From assembly GCA_963920635.1 (NCBI GenBank), contig OY987303.1, positions 48,731,223 through 48,795,222 of the forward strand: a stretch of DNA of 64,000 nt, in the 5' to 3' direction. This DNA comes from Pseudeuparius sepicola (Eukaryota > Arthropoda > Insecta > Coleoptera > Anthribidae). The notes beneath the pieces are model-generated. The model worked only from the letters and a program-made list of their open reading frames with translations, had not been told where the DNA came from and made no database searches. The position numbers were made by a program, and so were the translations under genes. Each line of letters starts with the position of its first letter. Position 1 is the first letter of the stretch. This document shows positions 51,640-62,969 of the stretch, piece by piece.

Positions 51640-52150
51640 GTCGGCAAAATCTGCGAATATAAATTCGGCACCAGCCACAGGCTGGGCATCAGTAAGCCCC
51701 GCTTATTAGCAGCTACTCGATCACTGACCACCCTCGGTGGTCTGACCTGGCAATGGACCCCGCTTAAGTAGCCTCCTTGTTCAGGTCGGGCTCCGAGGGG
51801 CAGACGACAGCGCCCCTGGGCACTGTTGAAGTCGTCAGTGGGTCAGCAGCGGCACCGCGCCGTCGGGTCAAGGGCGCAGCTCGCGCCCCGGTCACTTCCA
51901 AGTACTATCGGTCGCGTCGGTCCACAGTCCGCGCTACCCCCGCCATGGTCCAGATACTGTTAGAGGCATATCTGTGAGTGCAAGAATAAACATCACCCTA
52001 GTTTGTACCTGATGTCTTTCTTCTGCGCTTCGCGACTCCCGCACCCAGTGATTCCGGCAAGCTGTGAGGGTTAATCCAACCCTCCGGCACACACAAGTAG
52101 TGCGTCACATGGTAAAGGCTCCGTGTGAAGGCACTCAGCTCTGACACGTT
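51640..52150 (+). promoter_or_regulatory. GC-rich promoter-like block, possible solo LTR
   Basis: TATAAAT at 51,658-51,664 is followed 31 bases later by TCAGT at 51,689-51,693, the arthropod initiator at its usual distance. An AATAAA polyadenylation signal lies near 51,985. The block is clearly GC-richer than its surroundings and has no conserved coding frame. This is the layout of an LTR, but TG...CA ends and a target duplication were not established. Confidence 0.4.
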
Positions 52151-52383
52151 GTGGAGGCGCCGCAGTCTTCAATAAATATCTTTGCAAAGGTATTAATATG
52201 TTTGCCTTTTTCAAATATTGACTGCTTTTTTACCCAAAATGCTTGCCTTTATACGCACCTGTTTTGGTTTTTTTTTTCTGAATTTGAATCCGGGGTTTAT
52301 GAACTAGGCAATGAACGAAAGTATTTTACAGAAATAGCACTCGTGTTTTAGGCGAGAAGGGCACTAATGTGCGTCAATTGCCC

Positions 52384-53290
52384 ACATGACAGGTTATTTG
52401 GATCTTCTGGAAGTTTGGCTCCGAACACCGAATGAACAAAATTAACCAGTGTGAGATCTTGAGGGGTTCTTAATTGCGAAAACCTTTTCCAGCTTGTTAC
52501 GTTAACAAATTGAAACGTTCCTCAAATTCTAGAGCATAGGCGAATTTCGTTTGTTGGACGGACATGGCTCAACGGCGATCCCTTGGGGTATTGGGGGTTC
52601 ACGATCGTTAGTGGATTATGGGACCAGATCATTTGACAGCGCGCCCGTAGTTCATGAAGCAATTTTGTTATTTTTTTCATCATCCGTAGGGACTATTTAT
52701 TATTTGATAAATCATTGTTTAGATTGTATTATGTAGTATGGGCAGGCAGAAATGTTTCAAATAACTATGCTGAGAAATCGAATGAATGAATTCTTTCAAC
52801 AAAGTGCGTTCGAAATCCTTCTAAAGCATATACAAGATTTTTAAATAAAAAAGTGAAAAATAAGTGGTTATACCTATAATATGTTAGATCGATATCTTAC
52901 GAGCTCATGCGGGATTATTGCTAGTACAGCGAACGCTGCTAATACAGCATGATAATCCAATAAAAATGAGCTGAATAAACAAACAAAAGAGCAAACTGAA
53001 AAGGACCTTCGCAATTCAGAGCACCTTAAGTTCCTGCGATGATTAATTCCCTCCTTCTGGAATCCTAATCCTAAGCCAAACTTCCCAAAAACTTTTAGTT
53101 TGCTTCTTCATTCTGCAGCGCATTCTAGATTACCTACCTGTCGATATAATTTTAAGTACGTATTTAACGAAACGAACCAACTTCGGTTACTCGAACAAAG
53201 ATTATGTTTCTCAAGTTGCTAGTAGTTTCGATGCATGCCCAGTGCCCAGGTAGCTGCAACTCATCAAGACCTTCCCTGCTTACCGTAAGT
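52384..53290. repeat. Dispersed repeat family R, foldback copy
   Basis: The left part (GACAGGTTATTTGGATCTTC, GGAAGTTTGGCTCCGAAC) is the inverse of sequence that appears in the right part (about 52,940-53,290, with AAACTTCCC and GATTACCTACCTGTC). Hence two family R arms face each other. A close relative of the left 450 bases is at 62,303-62,790. Confidence 0.7.
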
Positions 53291-53399
53291 TTCCGTGGGC
53301 CCCGCTTAAGAGTGATGCGCGTCCTACATTCCTTGCCTTGCGGTAAGTATGCGTTTGAATGCGTCGTGTATATTTTTTAATAATTAAAAACGTTTTCCA

Positions 53400-53490
53400 A
53401 AGAATACCTAAATAATAATAATAATTCTCATCCTCATATTACTCCAAACTAGGAATAGGTGTACCCCAGAAGTAACTAAATACTTGTTCG
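53400..53490 (-). repeat. SINE-like repeat, 3' fragment
   Basis: On the minus strand it reads TTCTGGGGTACACCTATTCC, then AGTTTGGAGTAATATGAGGA, then an ATT-type tail. Confidence 0.6.
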
Positions 53491-53504
53491 GAAATAATGT
53501 TGTG

Positions 53505-53715
53505 TATATTTTCTGAAATTTATTTGGGGCGCAAACAGTATCCATTAAATTTTTAATTGTGTTTCTCGCAACTAATCAAAAGACAAATTTTTCAAATTGC
53601 TTAGAAAATTCATAAATTCTCAACAGTAAATGAACGGAACTTTAAACGTTTAACTCAAAAAATAACTTCAACAAATTTGTTTTCTGAGCTTTCGGATAAT
53701 AAAAATCATATATTA
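53505..53715 (-). repeat. Penelope-like element 3' end fragment
   Basis: It matches the 3' region of the PLE copies at 55,700-55,910 and 58,680-58,840 in inverse or direct orientation: CAAAAAATAACTTCAACAAA, TTTGTTTTCTGAGCTTTCGG and GAAAATTCATAA. No coding part is included. Confidence 0.7.
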
Positions 53716-53737
53716 GTATTACAAAAGGAGTAATTAA

Positions 53738-53767
53738 AAGTATAGCAATCCTAGGTTTGCTATACTT
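53738..53767. repeat. Perfect 11-bp hairpin
   Basis: AAGTATAGCAA and TTGCTATACTT are separated by 8 bases. No function assigned. Confidence 0.5.
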
Positions 53768-55689
53768 GGGTCTGTCCAATAAAATCCTGTTACCTTCGTT
53801 AAATATACAAGATTTATTTATCACAATTTTTGAGATGTTACAATTTTGGATTGTACAACTTTTAAGTTATAATGATATAAAATGAATAAACTTTAGAATA
53901 AAGTTAATATTGAGCAACTATATAATAAACTAGAAAATGAGTTAAATTTTAGTTAGAAATTGAAAGTTAAATTTTTGTTAAAAATTGGTTTAAGAACAAA
54001 TAAAAAGATTAAATTGGCTTTACAATTAAACTGACTGTTCAGCTTATATTATGATTCACTCTGAATGTTAAGTTTGAACTGCGTCTTCAGTCGCTTACGC
54101 TCAAACGAGGCTCGTAGTAATGCGGGGCGTGGCTAGGGCTTCCTCCGGTCCTTGTCTGCTCGTGTAGGCGCTGCAGATGTCGTGGCTAGCAGATTTCTCA
54201 GGGGTTGCTCCGAAGTAGAGCTGACCAGGAGTCAACACCTATGCCAACGCAACTCCTCTCGATGCCTACGCAGCTCTCGTTACGTTGTTTGTCGACAGCG
54301 GGCTGTGGTTATAGCGTCCTCAACGATGGTGTTGCAAGCGTGAACAGATCAGAAAGAAAGTAGCATTAGACAAGGTCTAAGCCTTTTACAGAAATTTATA
54401 AACCAATAGGTTACGATTAATATTTAAAATTGAATTATGATACTAAAGTTATTAAATATTGACAACTATACTAAACTATGGGGAACTATGCATAGTTTTT
54501 TTAAATTTTATAGATAATATTATTTAACTGACCGGAATAGCAAAATGCTTAATATTTAATTAAAAGAAAAATTTGAGAATGCTCCAGCCCGAATTCTTGA
54601 AAATTATGATATTTTAACTCCAATTTAACGCGAAAAATTCATTTGCGACTTGAACGGCAAATACAGAATTTAAGAAAGTTAAAAAATATATAAGTAATAT
54701 GAATTTACTAGAAAACGGAACTTATCGGTGTCAGACCTCTTTGAGCGGCCCGGTACCACAGAATCGAGACCTAACCCGAAAAATAAGAAAGTAACGTGTG
54801 ACCAATGTGACCAAAACTTGAAAATATTCAACAAGATAACAGCCGCAAGATGGTGGGTATTCAAAACAATGCTATGTTTTTGAGTTAAAGATGGCCGGGG
54901 CCTTGGACGAAATGAGTCCTTCAAAAAAATAGCACGTCAAAAAAAAAAGCCACAGGTGAGTAGTAAAGTTGCTGAACTAAGCAAAAATCAAAAGAAATTA
55001 CTCACCTGTGGGGTTTTCCAGGAGAAACAGCCACCACCTGCTTGCTGTGTCCAGCGCTTCCTCAGCTACGCAGCCAAAAAGGAAACGCCTCGGGCAAGCG
55101 TCGCTGCCTCACGACGCCGTGAACATAGAAAACAGAAAAACCCAAAAATATTAGTCACACGAAATCAATCCCGGATATTAAAATACAAAACCACTCAAAT
55201 AAATCACCGATGGCAAAAATTTAACTAGATAAAAGCCGAAAATGCCGAAAATTTGGCGGGAAATGGGCAGATGCCTCTGCGCGACTCGATACTAACGAAG
55301 ACGGGAGCAAACTCTTCTCAGGACGGACCCTGCAGGCCGATCGCGGGCAGGACCTCCGTCATCCGACCAATTCGGTTTTAGCATGAAACGTATTTAATAA
55401 ACAAAACAGTATTTATGTTCAAATTATGCATCAACAGAACCGAAAAATCGAGTAATTCATAATACAGATCTTTAACTACAAACCTGCTGAAATGTAAACA
55501 CACACTTGAATTTTCGCATTTTGAATATGCCAGGGTTCGAGGCTAGGCGAAAGTACACGGCCATTTCCGTATATGGCGCGCGAAAATTTGAATTATTTGA
55601 AATTTGAAAGAAAGTTTTAAAATTTGAAAAAGTCTTAATAAAATCGAATACAATGTTATAAACGAATTGAAACTGTACGGAAAATAAAT
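53768..55689. other. Unassigned region with GC-rich blocks
   Basis: It contains two GC-richer blocks (54,100-54,350 and 55,010-55,380) without a recognisable protein, and AT-rich sequence between. At 54,950-55,009 CCACAGGTGAGTA and its inverse TACTCACCTGTGG form a hairpin of about 60 bases, including splice-donor-like CAGGTGAGT in both directions. The blocks may be untranslated parts of an unknown retroelement. Confidence 0.35.
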
Positions 55690-56038
55690 TAGTTATTAAA
55701 TATGAGATATATATTTTCTAAAATTTATTTGTGGCAACAGATCCATTTAATTTTTAATTGGGTTTTTCGCCACCAAACTGATTGAAAGACAACTTTTTCA
55801 AGTTGCCTCGAAAATTCATAAGTTCTTAACACTAAATGAACGAAACTTTAAACGTGTAACTCAAAAAATAACTTCAACAAATTTGTTTTCTGAGCTTTCG
55901 GAGGATAAATCTTTCTCCTTTCTCAAAGATCATGTCACGTCAAAGTGAAGTGACATATTAATAAATTTCAGGTTAAAATGTCATGACAACAGAAACAATA
56001 GCCTAGCAACCTGCCTGATATTGTACCCTGTGTTTTAT

Positions 56039-56416
56039 CTAATTATCTATACTAACTTCTCTTTGAATAAGTGGCAATAATATTTTACTGAATTCCACTG
56101 AACATTCAGCAACACAGTTGCCCGTATTTCCTAGAATAAATGCAGATTCTTTAATTTTTCGTCTATTTCCTACTTCTTCTTTTAGAATTGGTTTGGAACT
56201 ATCCCACAATATCCTATGATTGTTATTAAAGGAATGTTCACATATTTTTGACTTCGAAATTTGATTTTGCCTCATATAATTTTTATGTTCTTTTAAACGA
56301 ACGTTAAATGGCCTACAAGTCTCCCCAACATAGAACTTTCCACATTCACAAGGAATTTTATAAATGCAATTTTTTGAACTTTGTAACTCATTAAATGGTT
56401 TTGTTTTAACTAGCAT
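56039..56416 (-). pseudogene. PLE GIY-YIG endonuclease domain (minus copy)
   Basis: The 125-residue frame has the GIY-YIG fold motifs IYKIPCECGKFYVGET (residues 18-33), with catalytic-type Arg40 in RPFNVRLKEHK and a cysteine cluster at 17, 23, 25 and 34. This domain nicks DNA to prime reverse transcription in Penelope-like elements. It is in the same frame as the RT piece upstream and separated from it only by a TGA at 56,450-56,452, where the plus copy has AGA (Arg). The ATG is therefore internal and not a real start. Confidence 0.85.
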
Positions 56417-56449
56417 CGATCTTAATGTATTTTTGGTTTTAAATACTGT

Positions 56450-56995
56450 TCACACATTAAAACGATTGCCTATGCGTTTTAGCTTATCTGACAGTCCAGG
56501 AATATAAGGAATAATTAAATTTACTGGTCGGTCCACCAGATTTATTTCTCTAATTCTATTAGCATTGTTATTTTGTTGGCAATCCTGAAAAACTTGCTCA
56601 ACAAATTCAATAGGATAACTATTCTGTTTTATATGTTTAATTTCCTCCTCAAATGTTGTGTTATTAGAACAAATCGTTCTAGCCCTGTCATACAAACTTT
56701 TAATTACTCCTTTTTTAACACTAATATGATGATTGGAGTTGAAATGGAGATATCTATTAGTATGTGTTGGTTTTCTATAGACACTAGTTTCTATATTATC
56801 TGATTTCAGTATAGAAACATCTAAGAAAGGTAATTCATTATTATTTTCAATTTCTAAGGTAAACTTAATAGAAGGTTCTTGAGAGTTTATAAAATTTAAT
56901 AATGAATTTAACTCATCTACTCCATGTTCCCATATAACAAATATGTCATCTACATATCTCCACCAAACATTAGGTTGGTGAACATATCTAGTCAA
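56450..56995 (-). pseudogene. PLE reverse transcriptase, C-terminal half (minus copy)
   Basis: The frame begins MTRYVHQPNVWWRYVDDIFV, containing the catalytic YVDD pair, then LPFLDVSILKSD, YRKPTHTNRYLHFNSNHH and the thumb. Compared with the plus copy, four codons are missing after KHIK. The N-terminal RT motifs are absent. Confidence 0.85.
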
Positions 56996-57017
56996 TTCAT
57001 TTTGTTCAAAATGACAA

Positions 57018-58169
57018 ATGACAAAGAGACAAAGGACACTCTTAACTCCGCATCATTCAAAACCTCCACACTTATACGGATTACCAAAAATACACAAAAG
57101 TAACATTCCTCTCCGCCCCATTGTAAGTTCTATAAATTCGCCATGTCATTCGTTAGCAAAATATTTACTTAAAATTGTTAATCCGTTAGTAGGAAACTCA
57201 AATTCATTTATCAGAAACAGTAATCATTTTCTAGAAAAAATTAGAGAACATCAATTTCCGGATAATTATATATTAGCTAGTTTTGATGTGGTTAGTCTTT
57301 TTACAAATGTCCCTGTTGACAAATCATTGAATATTTTACGCAGAAAGTTAGAAAGTGATCAGACTTTAGTAGAAAGGACAAATTTGAATATAGATGCAAT
57401 ATTAGAACTAACAACACTATGTGTTAAAACCACTTATTTTCAACTAGGAAATGAATTTTACCAGCAGGAATTTGGAATGGCTATGGGGTCTCCTTTATCA
57501 CCATTCATAAGCAATTTATTCGTGGAAGATTTTGAACAAAATGAATTGACTAGATATGTTCACCAACCTAATGTTTGGTGGAGATATATAGATGACATAT
57601 TTGTTATATGGGAACATGGAGTAGATGAGTTAAATTCATTATTAAATTTTATAAACTCTCAAGAACCTTCTATTAAGTTTACCTTAGAAATTGAAAATAA
57701 TAATGAATTACCTTTCTTAGATGTTTCTATACTGAAATCAGATAATATGGAAACTAGTGTCTATAGAAAACCAACACATACTAATAGATATCTCCATTTC
57801 AACTCCAATCATCATATTAGTGTTAAAAAAGGAGTAATTAAAAGTTTGTATGACAGGGCTAGAACGATTTGTTCTAATAACACAACATTTGAGGAGGCAA
57901 TTAAACATATAAAACATGTTCTTGAGAAGAATAGTTATCCTATTGAATTTGTTGAGCAAGTTTTTCAGGATTGCCAACAAAATAACAATGCTAATAGAAT
58001 TAGAGAAATAAATCTGGTGGACCGACCAGTAAATTTAATAATTCCTTATATTCCTGGACTGTCAGATAAGCTAAAACGTATAGGCAATCGTTTTAATGTG
58101 AGAACAGTATTTAAAACCAAAAATACGTTAAGATCGATGCTAGCATTGAGTAAAGGAATAACTCAATGA
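57018..58169 (+). pseudogene. PLE reverse transcriptase (plus copy)
   Basis: This 383-residue frame has the PLE order of RT motifs: LYGLPKIHK (19-27), motif A LASFDVVSLFTNVP with Asp90, motif B FGMAMGSPLSPFISNLF (152-168), motif C WWRYIDDIFVIW with Asp192 and Asp193, and motif D LPFLDVSI. This group of elements is related to telomerase RT. All three catalytic Asp are present. The frame ends SKGITQ because a 24-base insertion at 58,144-58,167 brings in a stop; otherwise it would continue into the GIY-YIG domain. Confidence 0.9.
58144..58167. mobile_element. 24-bp hairpin insertion with 8-bp duplication
   Basis: The inserted CATTGAGTAAAGGAATAACTCAAT starts and ends with inverse sequences (ATTGAGT/ACTCAAT). 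GATGCTAG lies on both sides (58,136-58,143 and 58,168-58,175), while the minus PLE copy and the third PLE copy have it once. It disrupts the PLE ORF. Confidence 0.75.
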
Positions 58170-58175
58170 TGCTAG

Positions 58176-58545
58176 TTAAAACAAAACCATTTAATGAGTT
58201 ACAAAGTTCAAAAAATTGCATTTATAAAATTCCTTGTGAATGTGGAAAGTTCTATGTTGGGGAGACTTGTAGGCCATTTAACGTTCGTTTAAAAGAACAT
58301 AAAAATTATATGAGGCAAAATCAAATTTCGAAGTGAGAAATATGTGAACATTCCTTTAATAACAATCATAGGATCTTGTGGGATAGTTCCAAACCAATTC
58401 TAAAAGAAAAAGTAGGAAATAGACGAAAAATTAAAGAATCTGCATTTATTCTAGGAAATACGGGCAACTGTGTTGCTGAATGTTCAGTGGAATTCAGTAA
58501 AATATTATTGCCACTTATTCAAAGAGAAGTTAGTATAGATAATTA
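58176..58545 (+). pseudogene. PLE GIY-YIG endonuclease domain (plus copy)
   Basis: It has the same motifs as the minus copy (CIYKIPCECGKFYVGETC, RPFNVRLKEHK), but a TGA near 58,334 replaces the serine codon after the second SK of the QISKSK segment. The frame then runs to the native stop at about 58,543. It is separated from the RT by the hairpin insertion. Confidence 0.8.
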
Positions 58546-58914
58546 GATAAAACACAGGGTACAATATCAGGCAGGTTGCTAGGCTATTGTTTCTGTTGTC
58601 ATGACATTTTAACCTGAAATTTATTAATATGTCACTTCACTTTGACGTGACATGATCTTTGAGAAAGGAGGAAGATTTATCCTCCGAAAGCTCAGAAAAC
58701 AAATTTGTTGAAGTTATTTTTTGAGTTACACGTTCAAAGTTTCGTTCATTTAGTGTTAAGAACTTATGAATTTTCGAGGCAACTTGAAAAAGTTGTCTTT
58801 CAATCAGTTTGGTGGCGAAAAACCCAATTAAAAATGAAATGGATGAGATATATGTTTGAAAAAAAATGACTTTATGTTAATAACAAAATATAAAAACGAG
58901 TAACGGATTTTGAA

Positions 58915-59870
58915 ATGAAAAAATCCGTTACAAAAGTTAAAACGATTTGTTCTAATAACACAAAATTTGAGGAGGAAATTAAACATATAAAACATGTTCT
59001 TAAGAAGAATAGTTATGCTATGGAGTTTTTTGAGCAAGTTTTTTAAGATTGTGAAACAAAATCACAATGATAATAGAATTAGAGAAATAAATCTGGTAGA
59101 CCGACCAGTAAATTCAATTATTCCTTATATTCGTAGACTATTAGATAAGCTAAAATGCATAGGCAATCGTTTTAATGTCAGAACAGTATTTAATAACAAA
59201 ACTAAATTAAGATCGATGCTAGTTAGGTAAAACGAAACCATTTAATGAGGTATAAAGTTCAGAAAATTGCATTTATAAAATTAGTTGCGAATCTAAAAAG
59301 TTCTGTGTTGGGAAGACTTGTGGGCCATTTAACGTTCGCTTAAAAAACATACAAATTATATCAGGCAAAATCAAATTTCGAAGTCAAAAATATGTGAACA
59401 CTCTTTTAGTAACAATCATAGGATTTTGTTGGAGAGGTCCAAACCAATTCTCAAACAAGAAGTAGGAAATAGACGAAAAATTAAAGAATCAGCATTTATT
59501 CTAGGAAATATGGACAACTGTGTTGCTGAATGTTTAGTGGAATTCAGTAAAATATTATTGCCAGTTATTCAAAGAGAAGTTAGTATAGATAATTAGATAG
59601 AACACAGGGTACAATATCAGACAGGTGGCTAGGCTGTTGTTTATGTTGTCATGACATTTTAACTTGACATTTAGTAATCTGTCGTTTCACTTTAACGTGA
59701 CATGATCTTTGAGAAAGGAGGAAGATTTATTCTCCGGAAGACAAATTTTTTGAAGCTATTCTTTGAGTTCAAAGTTTCGTTCATTAACTGTAAAGAATGT
59801 ATGAATTTTTCAGGCAAATGAAAAAAGTTGTGTTTTAATCAGTTTGGTGACGTGAAACCCAATTAATAAT
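58915..59870 (+). pseudogene. Third Penelope-like copy, decayed 3' half
   Basis: From about 58,935 it follows the RT C-terminus (TICSNNTKFEEEIKHIKHVL in broken frames, then NRIREINLVDRPVNSIIPYI). It passes through a damaged GIY-YIG region (59,265-59,595) and continues into the common 3' untranslated region up to about 59,865. Divergence is much greater than between the other two copies, so it is older. Confidence 0.75.
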
Positions 59871-59959
59871 ATCACCCTATATGCATAAAGCGCCGAGTTA
59901 GGCAACCAATCAAACTGCGTAATGTAAACCAACTGTAAGCTAAAAAAATCGTTATTTTG

Positions 59960-60300
59960 CTAGCCATTTGGAGAGTAATATACCAGCGCGGTAATCCAAT
60001 AAGAGTCGGGAAGCCCTCAATATAGGAAGTGACCGCCGCTGATCCCTATCCGTCCGCCGAACGAATCCCGCCCGCCTCAAAGTTCTAGGAACACGCCAAT
60101 TTGTAAACGCATCAAGCCGGAGAAGACTTTTGCAATTAAGAACCCCCCAAGTTCTCACACTGGTTAATTTTGTTCGCTCGAAATCCGGGGCCAGACTTCC
60201 CGAAGATGTTTTCGTTTACGTCTGCCACGCCGGCCATCCAGATTAACCTGTCCTTATAATTTTACCGACCGCGTCTTTAACTAACTTTTCGAATTAAAGA
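59960..60300 (+). repeat. Dispersed repeat family R, copy
   Basis: It shares GCGGTAATCCAATAAGAGTC, GGGAAGCCCTCA, GTGACCGCCGCTGATCCCT and TAATTTTACCGA with the copy at 47,970 and is truncated after the latter. Confidence 0.7.
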
Positions 60301-62302
60301 AATGCCGCGATCGATTTCTCGGAAAATTTTGAAAATTTGGCAAAGTCGATAAGGGCAATTCGGCTAAAATATTTCAAGATGGTGGAACTACCGGTTATAA
60401 GTTAGGTATAACGGATGTTGATGCCAACTTGCTTATTTTAAATATAGGACGCCCTATGCAAAATTTCGCTTTTAGATTCTACGCAAAATTCTAGACACAT
60501 TTCCTATACCAAGTCTATAACCGTTTTTGACATATTTTACAATTTATGTCAAAAATGACATTTGCAGGCCTAAACATGACTATCAATTTATTCTATATGA
60601 AAGCCTTTATTAGTAAATTTGGCTTGGTTTCCTTGTGCAGAAGGGGATCTACCTTAATGGACTGTGTTGACATTTTGATAATAAATAAATACAGGCTGAT
60701 CAAAAACTATTATCAAAAATTAAATTGAAAAAATCGTTAAAAGTCATGTTTACCATTAAAAATAAGGGTGATTTTGTGTAAGGTTGCCAATTGCTTGTAA
60801 ACTCTAACCTCCCAGATGTGCTATATTTTTTCCAGTTGGATTAAATCAGTCCTTCCCATCCTATAATGAGCTAGTACGATTAAATTTTAAAAATTAATTT
60901 GATATTTGCAATGGTGAACTACAGTCATCTAGTTCCCTAAAAGGCTCCTTGTCCAAGATAAATATCCACAATCTTAGAATATTTAAGGTAGTAGTAATCT
61001 TCTTTACCGACATCATATGTCCATGGGTCTGTCTCAAAACAGCGTGCGGCAACTTCAGGGTACCTAATTGGTTAGTGATTTGTGGGCTGACAGTATGACA
61101 GCATAACAGCTTAAAGTATGATTACCTGCTATCTGCTGGATGAGACTGGACTCTACGAATACAAAATAAAACTGCTTGCTTCAAGTGTCCCTGGTGTTAC
61201 ATACCAAGGCCTGGAGGATAGGTACCTAGTAAGCCATTAATACCTACCTTTTATAAATAAATAATGTAACCACTTAAATCCCACAGTATTTCCGTATACA
61301 TATTTTGTTCATTTGAAAACATATTTTCCTTTTAGTGCTTGTGAAAGTGTCCTTTTCAAGTTTAATAATTAGCTGCAAAAAGTATGGAGTAGAGTTTTGA
61401 AAAAGCTTATTCCAACAATCCTCCCATTATGGTGACTGTTGCACTGATATTATATAAACAATTTAGATCTATTTTTACCAGAAAATAGAACAGTGAAAGT
61501 ACAAGGGTGGGTAAATTGATATATTTTTAATATTAGATTAGCTAGTAAAGATTCTTGCTTACAAGTTATGTAAATATAAACATTTGCCATGATACCTACT
61601 AAGTATCATGGATGTTTGATCTCTCTATTTATGTATTTTTCCTCGTCATTATGTTCTTCTTCGACCAATTCCTGGTTTTGGCTAGTTTTGGTAAAAAAAA
61701 AATGGGGCAGAACGTCAGGTTAATCGAAGGCGAATACGTGGACCTTGTAAGAATTTTCACCAATTCATTGTGTTTTCTTCAAGCTGGGTAGAAAAAAATA
61801 CATTGCAATACAATTAATTAAAATATTACATAGGTTTATTATTTTGGTAAGCAGATAAATAAGGTAATTTTTGGTTTTAATAGATATAGATAAAAATTAA
61901 AACTCGTTATAACGTTAAAACTAAAATCTCAAAATTAAAATTATTTCAGTTTGAAATGTTTGAAGTTTGAAGTATACCAAGGATAAGTAGTTAGGTTAGA
62001 TTTGTAAAAAATCGACCATTCACAAATAATAATAACAAGGAAGATTGTGTGAATTAGCCACAGAGGACTTTCAGCATATCGATTGTATCTAGCGCCATCT
62101 TTTGAGAGCAAAAGGAGCAATACCCTAAAATTTTGGAACATTTTTTATTTAAAAACTAAGAGGAACTGGCACAAATGAAATATGCCAGGGGAGTCTACTA
62201 AACTTTTATTATCCGCCTGCATGCAGTTTTCTATATGACCATCAGACTAGCCTATTATTATTTATGTTTTACGCTAGAAGGGAACTGTCACCCGATTGTA
62301 CA
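60301..62302. other. AT-rich region, no gene recognised
   Basis: I saw no coding frame longer than about 66 codons, no RNA gene and no clear repeat. This could be genuine intergenic or intronic sequence. Confidence 0.4.
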
Positions 62303-62960
62303 TGACAGGTTATTTGGATCTTCTGGAAGTTTGGCTCCGAACTGCGAATGAACTAAATTAACCAGTGTGAGATCTTGAGGGAGTTCTTAATTGCGAAAGC
62401 GTTTTCCAGTTTGTTATGTTTATAAATTGATGCGATCCTCGAGTTCTGGGGCATACGCGAATTTCATTTATTTTGTAGAGAGGACAGGGATCAACGGCGA
62501 TCCCTTGGGATACTGGGGGTTCACGATCGTTAGTAGATTCGGACCGAATCATTAATTGATAGCGCCTGTCGTTGCTTACAGAAATTCTGTTATTTTAACA
62601 CCCGTTGGGACTACTTTTTATTTTAATAACATATTTTTATTTATTTTGTGACAAGTCTTGGTTTAGATTGCGTTATAGAATCAGGGTGTGAAGAAATGTT
62701 CCAAATAAATGTTACTGACAAATTGAGTGGATGATTTCTTTCAACGAGATGCATTAGAGCAAATCCACAATTTATCGCAATTAAATAAAGTGAAAAATAA
62801 ATTGGTAATATATTTATTAGACTGATATCATCCCAATAAAGATAAGCAAACAAACAAAAGAGCTAAGTGAAAAAAAAACATCATGCTCCAAAGCAAAGCT
62901 TACAAATTATCTACATGTCGTCATAATTTTACTAGACACTTATTTAACAAAGAATTCACG
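62303..62960 (-). repeat. Dispersed repeat family R, copy (matches 52,384-52,840)
   Basis: GACAGGTTATTTGGATCTTC, TTAACCAGTGTGAGATCTTG, CAACGGCGATCCCTTGGG and GGGGGTTCACGATCGTTAGT are shared with the copy at 52,384, and the match runs about 450 bases. A short opposite-facing end with AAATTATCTACATGTCGTC lies near 62,907. Confidence 0.75.
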
Positions 62961-62969
62961 ATATTCCTA

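Larger units (their letters stand above)
55690..57010 (-). mobile_element. Penelope-like element, minus copy, 5'-truncated
   Basis: It contains, on the minus strand, the last half of the RT, the GIY-YIG region and the 3' untranslated region. It begins abruptly at the FEQNELTRYV position of the RT. The sequence is almost identical to 57,533-58,838 in the opposite orientation, leaving about 520 bases between the two arms. Confidence 0.85.
57011..58840 (+). mobile_element. Penelope-like element, plus copy, longer
   Basis: It holds the RT from the PKIHK motif on, the GIY-YIG region and the same 3' untranslated region as the minus copy, ending near CCCAATTAAAAATGAAATGG. The 5' part of the element, before the RT, is missing. 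It carries a 24-base insertion and a stop in the endonuclease, so it is inactive. Confidence 0.85.

Noticed and set aside
54152..55228. Small genes in the GC-rich blocks
   Set aside because: The frames lack domains and mutual consistency; composition alone is not enough to call genes.
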